DNA of 64,000 nt from Bryoerythrophyllum caledonicum (Eukaryota; Streptophyta; Bryopsida; Pottiales; Pottiaceae). The stretch is taken from the NCBI GenBank assembly GCA_963971425.1, contig OZ020517.1:14448501-14512500 (forward strand), given 5' to 3'. Of this stretch, positions 12,472 through 23,295 are shown in pieces. Below the pieces are notes generated by a model. That model did not search any database and was not told where the DNA came from. It saw nothing but the letters and a program-made list of their open reading frames with translations. Every line of letters starts with the position of its first letter. Position 1 is the stretch's first letter. Both the position numbers and the translations under genes were made by a program.

Positions 12472-15400
12472 CTAGGCCAGAGTGGCCTCGGCAACCTCCA
12501 CAGAGGCATTGTCACGGTGCTTGATGACCCAGTCCACCAAGTCAAATGAGCCTGCCAACACACTGTGAGCTTGGGACACCACCAGCACTGTGGTCTGTGG
12601 CAGCCCTTTCAGCAGCGCTACCACTCTGGCTTGCCCCTCTCCATCCAAATGCTGCAAAATCACAGCCAACTAATAATAAATTTTTTTTAAAACCAAAAAA
12701 AAAAACAAAATTGTCTGAACAGTGCACTTAGGTAGGAATTTTCAACACAGTACATCACATTCTAGAACCAGGATGTACTTTCCGAAACTATAACGGTGGA
12801 AATGATAACTAGGTTTTAGTGACACTATTCCCTTTCATGAGTGAGAGTGTTTTCTATGTCTCACATAATGGACGACTTGACACGAACCTGGAGAACTTCG
12901 TCAAGGACAAGCAGATTGCAATGAACCCCTCCTCTTTGAGAAGCAAAATCAGAGTACCCCAACGCCAGCGCCAAAGCCTGTCAAACAAGCAACACACGTG
13001 TTCAAAACATGGCAAAGATTAATGTTCAAACTAGGGTTTAGGGTTTAGGGTCTTCTATTCTCTCTCCTCATACATAGAGTCTACTTCTGAGAAGGGTAGT
13101 AGAAGCAATCTAGATCATGGTAGTAAGTAGCCCTCTTCCTCTCCCTCCTCTCGCACGTTGCAACACCATCAATCTTCCTAGGCTATTTAGGAACTATTTA
13201 TTGAAACATTAAGTGAACTCCGTTTTTGAACTGCCATAACGAGATCCCACATTGGTTTTAGAAGAAAAATAAATCAGTGGCACCTTCGGACGTTTAAGAG
13301 GTTAACATGTCGCATATTGCAACATCACCAACTATTTTGGAGTTCTTTTACGAAATAATGAAGTGAATGTGAGAGTGTTTTGAGGACTTGCCATTCGGCG
13401 GCGTTCCCCGCCGCTGAGTTGCCTGAGGGAGCGATTCTCCAGCGTGCCGTTGGAAAGCCGAACTACAGCAACTTTGTCGATAGCCTCCACCGTCGCCTTG
13501 CTGCTCTTGCTCACCTTGGTGGGCCGCAGCACCAGCCCCAGCGAGCCCCCGGACAGCCCCTCCAGGTACCGCGCCGTCCTCTCTTGCACGTCGGCCAACG
13601 CGCCCTCCAGAATGTAGCTCTACAAACACCCACGCGCAACATTGGTTGCTTCACTAGTGTCCCAAGTGAAACCTCAACATGGAACCCACACATGTTTACT
13701 CGGCTGGTCATAGCTGCCCGTCGCCCTTAAAGGGTTCAACCTAAAATGCATCATGAGATGCTTCTAGGACAGGACGGAACTGTGCGCCGCCGAACACGAA
13801 GAAAGTCCACTTGACAATCGATTTTTGATTGCATGAAAGAACTTCCCATTTCTACTTAGAGAAGTTTCAAGTGTGATTCATATTCTTAGCGTGGGCATGC
13901 CCACGCTAAAAATGCGAACGTTACTTGAAAGTTCTCGGGGTGGAAATGGGAAGTTTTTTCATGCCATCAAAAATCGATTGTCAAACGGACTTTCTTCGTG
14001 TTTGGCGGCGCACAGTTCCGTCCCGTCCTAGAAGCATCTCATGATGCATTTTAGGTTGAACCCTTTACGGACAGAAAACGGCTGAATTGTACACAACCAC
14101 ATCTCAATTCGGCCAACCAAAACCAAGGGTGGCGAGGCATTTGCTGCTACTCTCTGAAAAAAGCTACAAACGTCCCCTTTCGGATGCCTTGTCCTTACAG
14201 GGTTAATGTAGGCGGTTTTGTGGTTTAGGTTTTAAATTTGAGATTTAGGGTTTAGGGTTTCGGATCCACGAGAGAACGCAGCATCCTCACCTGGACGCCG
14301 GTGAGACCGAAGGCGGTGTCGATTTCCTTGAGCCACCCGGCCTCCTCGCGCCGGCTGCTCACCAGCGCCTTCTTCTCGTCATACTCAAGCCCGGCCTTCT
14401 CCCACAACGTGGACACAACCTCGTGCTCCGCCTCGTACCGGTTGCGCTCTTCTTTCACAGAACGGTACTTCCTCTCTAGCTCTTGACTGGTTTTCTCGGT
14501 TGACAACCTTGAGTTCACATCTGCTTCGAGTTTCTCTATGAGCCCAAGAAACTCCCCTTCCCGCGCCGTAAACTCTTCTGACCCTCCCGTGGAGTGTGAA
14601 GTAGTAGCAGCACCGTTTTGCTCCTTCATCAGAGGCTCTGCCATGTTTAGAGTCATCTGAGCTGCTGAGACATGTTGCCGTATGCGGTTGAGCTGCAAGA
14701 CCAGTAAGTAACAAATGAGATGAAAAACACCATATCTTGTGGTTGATACACAATTCCCATTGAACAGACACTAGTTATGCCGTTGAGCACATCAATAGAG
14801 TACACTAACCTCTCATCAGCTTCTATGGGATTTTCTTTATGAATTGAGAAGGTTTATCCATATCCTAAATTTTATGTAGAGCGGAAAGTTGTTTACAACG
14901 TAGAGCATATGACAGACATACACGTTCCTAGAACTATAAAGTGAAACTTACACCACTCATTAGAAAATTTGAGAACAAACAATTAAGAAGGGACCAGTTT
15001 CAGGGTTCAGGGTTTAGGGTTTGGTATCCAAGTACCTGAGAGAGGATTTTTGTGGACGTTTGTTTGAACGCCACCTGCATTTGTTTCACTTTAGCAGCTT
15101 CCATCTGCCTTGTCTTCATCTCCAGATCCATAGCGTCGCGGACCTTCTTCACCTCCAATTCAGTACACTCCTGCTCCTGCATAGAAAAAAAAACACTCAA
15201 AGTCAGATCACATGAAAAGGACGAGTCTTCAGGGTTTTAGAATGTGTTGCATTATGAACCAGAATAGTTTACAGCCTCCTCACTCGGCTAAGGGTTTAGG
15301 GTTTAAGATGTGTAGATTCAGGGTTTACGAGTTATGTGTGTACCTTGAGAATGTGTTTGCGTTCTTCAGAGGTGGAAGCCAAGTCATAACTGAGGTGCAA

Positions 15401-18400
15401 AAGGCTTTGTGAGGAGTGCACTGCATCTATAGGTTGCAAGCACTTATCACAAACCACAGATCTTGTCACATTTTCCTGAAAGGCTTCAATGGCTTGCTCC
15501 TTCATTCTGATGGAAGCCTCCACCATCCGAACCTGGACAAAAAAGCACACAGCCAAGGTCATCAGTTTGTGTTGTGTTTTCTACAATTGAAACTAAAAAT
15601 CAAAACTAGAAACTAAACGTCTTTTTGTAGTGATTTATAAGTGGACGTTTCTATTTAACTTGGTATTGCCCTTGACGTGAAGTTGAAACCTTCATATGAC
15701 ATAGTTACAAAACTGGGCAAGATGGTCAAACATGAATAGATGAAACATTTTTTCAGAGAATGAAATCCAAAACCATAAACCCTGAACGCAAGGCACATTC
15801 AGTAAAGACGCAACTGGCCTAACCCTTAAACCCTAAACCCCAGCCACATTCAATAAAGATGAAGAGCTCAATACTATATACACGCATCTGATTTAGGAAA
15901 CAACCTTACAAATGATCATACATGACTCTTAAACCCTTGATTCCTAAACCCTGAGCTCATACCTGCTGAGAGAGCCCGGCATGTTTCTGCAACAACCTTT
16001 CAAATTCAATGTTCCCAATGCCTCCCGCATCTTCAGTATTTCTTGGGGGCAATCCCCATGACTCCATGCCATCCTTGAGTTGCTGCTCCAGCTCCTTCCT
16101 CAGACCCTCCCACAAATTCACACTAGATTGCACCTGGAAATATGTATCAACAAAAGTGGCATTTGTGGCCCCAAGCGCATCCTTGATGATCTTAAGCTCT
16201 GTCTCAATGGCTGTCAATTTGTTGGACCTGCATAGAAACCAATGAGAAGTCTGACATCTTTTTGTGAAATACTTCAACCGTTAGCCCTTTTGAAGGGATG
16301 AAAATGGCACCTGGAAGCCTCCCACTCTTGAGAACGCTGCATGCAAACGTCCACCTACATACATAATCCTTCCAGGGTTAGCATCTCAAAGACAACAAAA
16401 TTCTCAACTACACTTGCAATTCTAGTTAGTGTGGGTCATCAGATAATTCCATTTGGTAGAACCCACATTCGTGATCTTGTGAAATAATTATACAGGTTTC
16501 CTGAGGATATTTACAACTTTGCACTAAGGTATTTGATTCTCATCCTTCCACTCTAGAAAATTATATGGAAATGGACATGTGAACCTCTTATGAAGAAAAA
16601 GCCACACACCTTTTTCTGCAGCTGTTTATGCTGTTTGCCGAGCTGGTCGAGTGCACCCTCAGCCTGCTCAACCTCAGTTTTCTTACCGCGAAGCTCCGAG
16701 GCACTTTGCTCCTTGGCAGCCATCCACACTTCCATGGCCATAAACTTGCTCAGCTCCTCCTGCTCAAACCCATCCAAAACCAATACTTAACATCCAACTC
16801 CCCATCTATTTGCAAGGGTCAAGTTCAACCAATAAAATTCAGCATGCTTAAAATCCTCGGATGTTGAATCAAGGATCTTGACTTGATTCGAAGCCTAATA
16901 CCACCTAAAGATTTGCTTTTTGCATACCTTGAATTCTTTGTCGGACGCCTCCAATAACCCTCCCCCTCCATGCTGCCCTTGAAATACTGTCCGATAAAGC
17001 ACAGATGTGTCACTACACAACTTGAATAAGTCAGTTCCTTGATGCTCCAGAACCAGCGATTTCAGAAGGTGGCCATGAGTTATCCATATAGTCAGCAGAG
17101 AAAGGGTAGAATTCTTTCCTATGAGCTCTTTTAAAGACAAACAAAACCAAAGATGAGTTGTATCGGTGAAGCAACACAAAGCTCCACTACAACTAATCTT
17201 CAAGAGAAAGAGATGAGAGAAGCTCACATGAGCTCATCAATGCGGAACTGCGTCATTCGAATTTCCTGACAAGTGAGGTCCTCTTCATCGTACATGAACT
17301 TCAGAATGGGTTTCCTGCAAGGAAAAAGGGTAAGAATAAAGTGAACAGACAGCCTGCTCTTACCAAAAAAAAACAAAAAAAAACAAGAGTTTTAAGGAGA
17401 TAGATGCCAAACAGTAGTAGTCATGGTTACCTGCCAGTGGCTCTTTCCACAGAAAAAGGTTTCCCATTAATTGTTCCATCCACTCGTACGCGCGCACGCT
17501 TCGCAGCATGATGCACCACTTCAGCAGAAGGAAGTCCTCGCGCGGAGTCCGGCCGAGGATCCGTAGAGCCTGCAAATTCACGAGGCAAACACACTATGAG
17601 TTTTGACCCTCTTTTCTCTCTAAAATCACCTCTGTAATCCGCTTGAAGAGGAATAAAGGCAGCTAAGATTCATGGTACAACACGACCTCTCGCTCCTCCT
17701 CGTCTACAACTACTTCTAACTTCAGTTTAGAGACCACCAAGCTCTTCCTTAAAAAGGATTCACCATCAAGCTCTACCATTGATCTAAGCGTGAGGAAAGA
17801 GTACGTCTTATTGAAATCAAGACACCAATATCTTATTGAGACTTTGGGTGGCTTTACCTGTAAGGGCCCACAAGGGAGCCATGACAAGCGTGGTTTTCCC
17901 AGCGCCATTGCTGTCGGCGCCAATGGAGTCCAAGTTCTTCCCTGAAACAACTCTCACACCTTTCTCCGCGAGCGGATACTTGGTAGGTTCTAGAAACGCC
18001 CCAAAACCCTCCAGTTCCACACATTCTAATTCACACCGAACTGCAAAAAAAAAAACAGTTGAAAAAACAACCACCACCACACCTGGGTCAGGATTGTTGA
18101 CAAAAAAAAACACCAAAAGTGAGGCTGTAGTACTCCAAATTAGAGGAAACGTGTACAAGGTTCGAGGTTGAAGAGGTCGAGGTTACCTTGAGGTCTTTGG
18201 ATGAGCTTGGCGGGCAAGTTCAAGCTCCGGAGCATGTCCGTTGCCAGTTTGACCACGTTGTCATTCATCTCCACACTTTGTGCGTACAGCTCAAATAGAC
18301 CAAATATATCCTGTACAAACCCTCAAAACTCAGCTTCACAATCCATTCAAGAAGAGCATTATTTTTATTTTGTTTTACAATTTTTAATGACATTACTTAC

Positions 18401-20388
18401 TTACAAGATTTTCAGCTTCCTTGATCCGTTGCTTGAACGCTACAATTGGGAAGACCGTGTCAACTGAAACGCCTCTTGCTTGCAGCTTTTCCTGAGAAAA
18501 TGCACACAGAAGAAATCAATCAAGGCCGACTACACCTTCGCTCATTATTCTACACAAAGGAGTAGAGCGGAAGCTTACCAACTCCAGCTTCACAGATTCA
18601 TCTAATGTGCTTGATGGAAGGTGCCACCGCACCCGGTCGCCTTCCTGGACGCTCTTGAAGATTTCACAAGGGTCTACTGTCTCATCCTGTGGAATAATGA
18701 AATGCTTGGGGCCGATATTGAGCGGAATTTCCCCAATTTTCTGAAACCTCAAAACAAAAAACACAAACCACTGTCGGTAAAAATCTCATAAAGGAACAGC
18801 ATAAGTTGAGGAAAAGTATCATTGAACTCTCACCTGCCATTGCTTATCAAGGACAAGGAACCGCTTCATTTGGTCACACTCGCCAGCTGAAACTTGGTAA
18901 GGCGACCCCACATACTCAATCCGAGTGCCCTTCACCACATGAGGTTTATGGTAGTGGCCTGTATACACCGGCACGCCTTCTGGGAATATGGACGGCTCAA
19001 TGCCCTCTTTCGCCTGACTCGCCTCATTCAAAAACGCCCCGACCTAACAAAAAAAACCACCAGAATCATGAAGAAAAAGTCACTCGAAGGTTAACATCTA
19101 CAAAACAACTCATATCTCCTTGAAACTCTGGCTTCCTCAACAGATGATTGTAACAGAAATAAAAAAAAAGAACATGTTTGAGGGCTTGTTACAATGTCGA
19201 GGTGAGCGAAGATGGCGTGGATGTGGCCACGCTGTTGCACGGCCTTCTCAATGAGCGAGTGGTCGCGGCGAAATGGCAGCCACAAGGCGCCCAGATACTC
19301 CTCCGGACTTGATAGCACTTTGATGTAAGGGTTTGCCGCTTCCAGGACTTGCAGAGCGTGCACTTGCCCTTCCAAATTCACCTGAAAACAACAACAACAC
19401 AAAATATCAAGAGGTTGTCATTCAACCACCAAATGCAAGTTAAAACTCACTGGAAATAAATCAACTAGAGTTCTTCATGTGCGTTATCACCTCGATGCAC
19501 TTGAAGAGATGTGAAGTTTCAGACGTGGTCATGGTTATAAATCACTACAAACATCAAAAAATCAATCACTGGAAAGATTAGAGTTGTGTGGAATTGAGAG
19601 GAGATGAATTGTTTGAGACCTGGTCATGGTTGCCTGGGATGAAGATGGCAGGGCACTGCCACAAGCGGAGCTCCATGATGGCCATGTTGAGAAGCTCCAC
19701 GGGCAGAGCGCCGCGCGAGTGCCAGAAGTCGCCCAGGAACACGATGCCTGCGTTTCTAAGGATATGCACAGAAAATCCTTGCTTTAGAGCCCCTCGCAGC
19801 CAGAAAAAGACCAGGGTTTAGGGTTTCAGGATAAGGGTAAGGCTCACCGGGAAAGAGCAGCAGCGTGCACAGCTTGCAGCACTTGAAGGCACACGTCGCT
19901 TGTGCGCCGGCTCAGGTGCAGGTCAGAGAACACCACCCATGACTCCGGCTCGCTCCACACCTCGGAAACCTAAAAAACACCACTAAACCATAAGAAAATC
20001 CAAGGAAATACTTCATGTAGAATTCTTGAAGAGGAAGCGCAACATAATGACATACCTCACTGTGTTTATATGCGTACTGAATACCTGATTGGTACCTCTT
20101 TACCAACGTCAGCCTCTATCTAGCATATTAGACGTATGCTTGACAAGAATAGCGGAGAGGAAACCAGAAGTGAAAACCTACCACGGGCTTGACGACGAGG
20201 TTCGCCCTCGGCAACGGCGAAGCAGGAGCGGAAATGGAGGCGGTTGCGCACGATCTGATGACGCCCTCTCGACTGCGATGATGCGGAGTGCGCACTCGCA
20301 TTCCGCAGCGCCAGGCGGTCCTCGCCCCGACGTGCTGCAGCGCCAGCAGAGCGCGCACGTCGCGCAGGCGCAGCAGCAGCGGCGCCAT
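12472..20388 (-). CDS. Fused SbcD/Mre11-like nuclease and SbcC/Rad50-like ATPase
   Basis: Twenty-one exons splice in phase into 1,136 codons: 20388-20182, 19960-19848, 19755-19620, 19381-19193, 19043-18834, 18740-18579, 18491-18405, 18310-18187, 18040-17858, 17569-17431, 17314-17228, 17012-16928, 16759-16610, 16354-16311, 16227-15963, 15532-15344, 15176-15036, 14692-14291, 13619-13392, 12977-12888, 12651-12472. Residues 1-69 (Arg/Ala/Ser-rich) look like an organelle transit peptide. Residues 70-409 are a calcineurin-fold nuclease: FSDLHLS, LGDFWHSRG, PGNHDQ (147-152), AHLD, GHYHKPH (244-250). Residues 410-1136 are an ABC ATPase: GADSNGAGKTT (450-460), Q-loop FQGQHG, zinc hook CDKC (755-758), signature LSGGERRRM (~1039), Walker B LLVLDE, and H-loop SQAHS. 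Such pairs cut and resect blocked DNA ends; normally they are two separate proteins. All catalytic motifs are present. The coiled-coil arms are short, and one intron has a GC donor (13391). Location in plastid or mitochondrion is inferred only. Confidence 0.93.
13729..14066. repeat. ~340-bp near-perfect palindrome (foldback MITE) in an intron
   Basis: The sequence is almost self-complementary about a centre between 13897 and 13898 (core TTAGCGTGGGCATGCCCACG). The left arm carries CCCTTAAAGGGTTCAACC and AATGCATCATGAGATGC; the right arm carries their reverse complements. It lies in the intron between exons 18 and 19 of the fused nuclease gene. It looks like a foldback element; its ends share the CCCTTAAAGGGTT theme of other small elements nearby. 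Confidence 0.85.
17690..17800 (-). repeat. Dispersed repeat D, copy in nuclease-gene intron
   Basis: On the minus strand this contains GAAGAGCTTGGTGGTCTC followed by TAAACTGAAGTTAGAAGTAG, which matches repeats in the RNase T2 introns (e.g. 61380-61450, with GAAGAGCCTGGTGGTCTC) and at 52845-52960. It is short and divergent; only the core is clear. Confidence 0.6.
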
Positions 20389-21873
20389 TCACTTCAAACC
20401 TATCGTAACTTCACCTCATCAAACGCTAATTCGCTTCGACAAAGGGCAAATTCGATCCCACACTTTACACATCCGAAAGTTCGGCGCATCAACTTGAAGA
20501 TTAGGTGAGGTTTTGTGTTTACGAAGTTGATGCTTCTTCCGCTTTGTGGACAGGGAATGTGAACCTCATACATTAAACCCTGAACCCTGAACCCTAATTG
20601 TGTCGAATGTGCGCTGCATCTGTGAATCTCTTGTACGTGAGCGATGAGGGACTGTGGTGAGGATTACCTTGGGATGGGGTTTAGGGCTTAGGGTTTAGGG
20701 TTTAAGTTTCGGGGTGAGAGATGGTTCGTTCAACGTCTTTCGTGGAGTGAGTCGAGGATTGTACTGGGTTTTCTGAGTGATGAGCTGCAAACCCTAAACC
20801 TATCTGTTGGGGTTTATCATCTTTATCAGGTAATTTGTTGAGTACGGTTTGTGGACCAGATTTTCGTTCAGGGTTTCACAGAAGGTTTTAGGTTTGAGCT
20901 TCTACAACTTCCTGCTTCCTCCACAAAAAGGCATTCCTTTCCCTTTCATTTCCACATGAAACAACAACATTTGTGTTCCAGATTCTAAAACTTTCCAAAA
21001 GAATCACGAAAACCTGTCAATCTCGCTGCTGACCCCTAAACCCTCTAGAACCTAAACCCTAAATCCTAAAATCATAGACATCAAATCCTAGCACTAGAAA
21101 CCCTAAAACATAGCCCATCAGCAGCAGCACTAACGTAGACCTACAAACAACAAATCCTGAATCCCAGACCATCAAACCTTAAACCTAAGACCTGTAAAGC
21201 CAAAATCCACAAACCCTAAATCATAAATACTAACCTATAAACCCTAATTAGGACTTGTAGACCTTAACCACAAGCACTAGACCTACAGACCCGAATCCTG
21301 ATCCCCGAAGTTGAAACCCTAAACCTAAACTTTCTCATAATGAACCAGTGCAGCGTCCAACCTCGGACATCGTACAAACATCCCAGTTCAACAAAAACAT
21401 ACAATTTGCTCAACTACCCGAACAAAGTCCAAAGTGCAACGTTTACTCATCTCATGAATCCAAATTACGAGCAGGACAACAACCAAAGTGCGGTGACCTA
21501 CTCCAAAGGAACATCATCATGGCGGAAACTCAAACTGTGATATGATAATGCAATGTGCCGGTTTGATTGCGCACGAGGCGTCGTGAGCGATGTCTGACGG
21601 ATTGTCCACATGACCAAATGTTGTTGAGACTCTGCCACCATTGATGCTGCTCCGACAACATCATCAACATTGGTGATTGTCTCCGTAGTTTAAAGTGTTG
21701 CCTTTTTCTTCTTTTTTTAAATGGATTTTGATTTCATCTTGAGTCGAAAGTCGAAATTCGGGTAGGCACCACTTTTCGCGCAAGCGTGTCACCAGATTTG
21801 ATCATTTTCATTCATGGACATCCTGAAAGTTGGTGATAAGATCATGGAATTTTGAATAAAGTGAGATAAGGTT
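20389..21873. other. Upstream spacer with telomere-like motifs
   Basis: This is the 5' flank of the minus-strand fused nuclease gene. I see no gene. It is sprinkled with GGGTTTAGGGTTT-type words (20680-20705) and, on the other strand, AAACCCTAAA-type words (20790-21330), often spaced by unrelated sequence. In plants such words (telo-boxes) occur in promoters of growth-related genes, but the number here is more like degenerate repeat. Confidence 0.5.
21040..21330 (-). repeat. Degenerate telomere-like repeat cluster
   Basis: Within 290 bases the words AACCCTAAA, ACCCTAAAT, AAACCCTAA and close variants recur about ten times on the plus strand. They are separated by variants such as ACCTAAGACC and ATCATAAATAC, so this is not a clean (CCCTAAA)n array. 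It could be a very old interstitial telomeric block. Confidence 0.55.
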
Positions 21874-22095
21874 TTAACCCTTAAAGGTCTAAGAAGCCAC
21901 ATTTGCGTTGCGGCATGATATTTTATGTGAATTTGGCACACAATTTTATTTGAAATATCTTCCAAATGAAAGATGTAAGTTGAAGAATCTTCAATTCAAA
22001 GGTGTTTGTCTTACTAAATTTAAGTACATGTTTTGTATGTTATAAGTAGAATACGTTACCGTAGATATGGTTTCCCACTGACCTTTAAGGGTTAA
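21874..22095 (+). mobile_element. MITE family A, complete copy
   Basis: The element is bounded by a perfect 16-bp terminal inverted repeat, TTAACCCTTAAAGGTC at the left and its complement at the right. The interior contains AAATGAAAGATGTAAGTTGAAG, trimmed here to its shared core, which also occurs in the copy at 30682-30922. It has no coding potential. The transposase that moved it is not known. Confidence 0.85.
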
Positions 22096-22592
22096 CCCTG
22101 AACATCAGTCATGAATTTTTGAAGTTTTTAAAGCTCTGAGTATGATTTTTTTTTTAAATTGTGAAAACCATCACTGCAAGCATATTCTATGGATGAAAAT
22201 GTCGGGAAAAGTGGACACGCATGTAGGAGCCCTTAAGAGTGCCCCTTTGTCAATATGTGCTCGTGAGTGCTAACCATGTTCACGCCAATGAAGACTGTCA
22301 TTCTCATTTGCGTCGGGGACAAAATAGGAATGTCCTTCGACAATCTCCTTATCATTCAATAACATGGCTGTGCATGGCGATGATACAAGTGGTATTTCTT
22401 GCTTTCTGTGGTACATGAAAAGGCAGACTGCAATTCAAGACCATTACTTTTGAGCAAGCACATGGAAAATAGTGTTGCTCAATTATTCGGTTTACCAAAG
22501 TACATATAGCCTAGAGCTATGACCAAGGGTTTGGATAACTGCCAAGGATTTTTCGAGGTCAATGAAAAAGTTCAATTATTAAAGGTTGATCA

Positions 22593-22803
22593 TTAACCCT
22601 TGGTCTCCAAGTCATTTCCGAAGAATCTCTTCTCCATTGATTAAAAACTGCGAAGATAAACTTTGTGAGAATGTAACCATAGGATCTTCTTCTAAACTTA
22701 TACGAGTTGATGTGGCACACATTTTGTGAATTTTGACCGTACGGATTGAAAGATAATTACAATCAAGGTGAAATATTATGCCCTCCAGCTATTTGGTTCA
22801 AAA
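22593..22803 (+). mobile_element. MITE family B, copy 1
   Basis: This begins TTAACCCTTGGTCTCCAAG and shares several words with the inverted copy at 28670-28865: TCTCTTCTCCATT / TCTCTACTCCATT, GAGAATGT, GGATCTTCTTCTAAA and ATTTTGACC(G/A)TACGGATTG. Its right end is near GGTTCAAAAT. Non-coding. Confidence 0.75.
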
Positions 22804-23215
22804 TGCGTCTTCAGAGCTAGGTGCTTCTATGAGTGCTCGTTGTCCTTTGTTTTCTTCTCATGTCGAGCTTGGCTTGCTTGATCTTGTCTCCCCTTTGAGA
22901 CAATTGTCTTCTGCTTCAGTGCTTGATTGTCTTCGTTGCTTTGTGCTTGTGTTGCACTTTCTTTGTAGAGGTGGTTTGGTGTTTTTATTTCGCTTTGTGT
23001 AGGTGTCAATTTTGATGCTTTCGGGGTTACCCTGCCCTTTGCTTTTTTTTTGTGCTAAGTGTTAGCATCGTGGTGCGTTTTGCTTCCTAAGCTCGGTGCC
23101 GGTTTCTTTGAGACCCTTTGACCCCGTCGTACTCCGTTTTGTTTATTCAAATCCAAATCAGGACTTTTAAGAGAGAAAAAATGTCCCCTGAAATGGACAC
23201 TTGGTCCTTTGCAGA

Positions 23216-23295
23216 TTAACCCTTTCAACGCCGCAGGATTCCTGGAGACAGTGCTACAGGGCCCATTTTAGACCTCTCCAGCATTAAAGGGTTAA
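23216..23295. mobile_element. 80-bp hairpin element
   Basis: The segment starts TTAACCCTTTCAACGCCG and ends CAGCATTAAAGGGTTAA, giving a ~10-bp perfect terminal inverted repeat with further partial pairing inside (CAGGATTCCTGGAG core). It shares the TTAACCCTT terminus of the MITE families A and B but has no room for more than a hairpin. Confidence 0.6.

Noticed and set aside
12472..20388. Treating the SbcD-like and SbcC-like halves as two adjacent genes
   Set aside because: No stop codon, start codon or promoter-like gap separates them; exon 8 (18187) and exon 9 (18040) join in phase across a 146-base intron with good splice sites.
20680..21330. A true interstitial telomere array
   Set aside because: The TTTAGGG words are not in uninterrupted tandem; spacing and variants are irregular.
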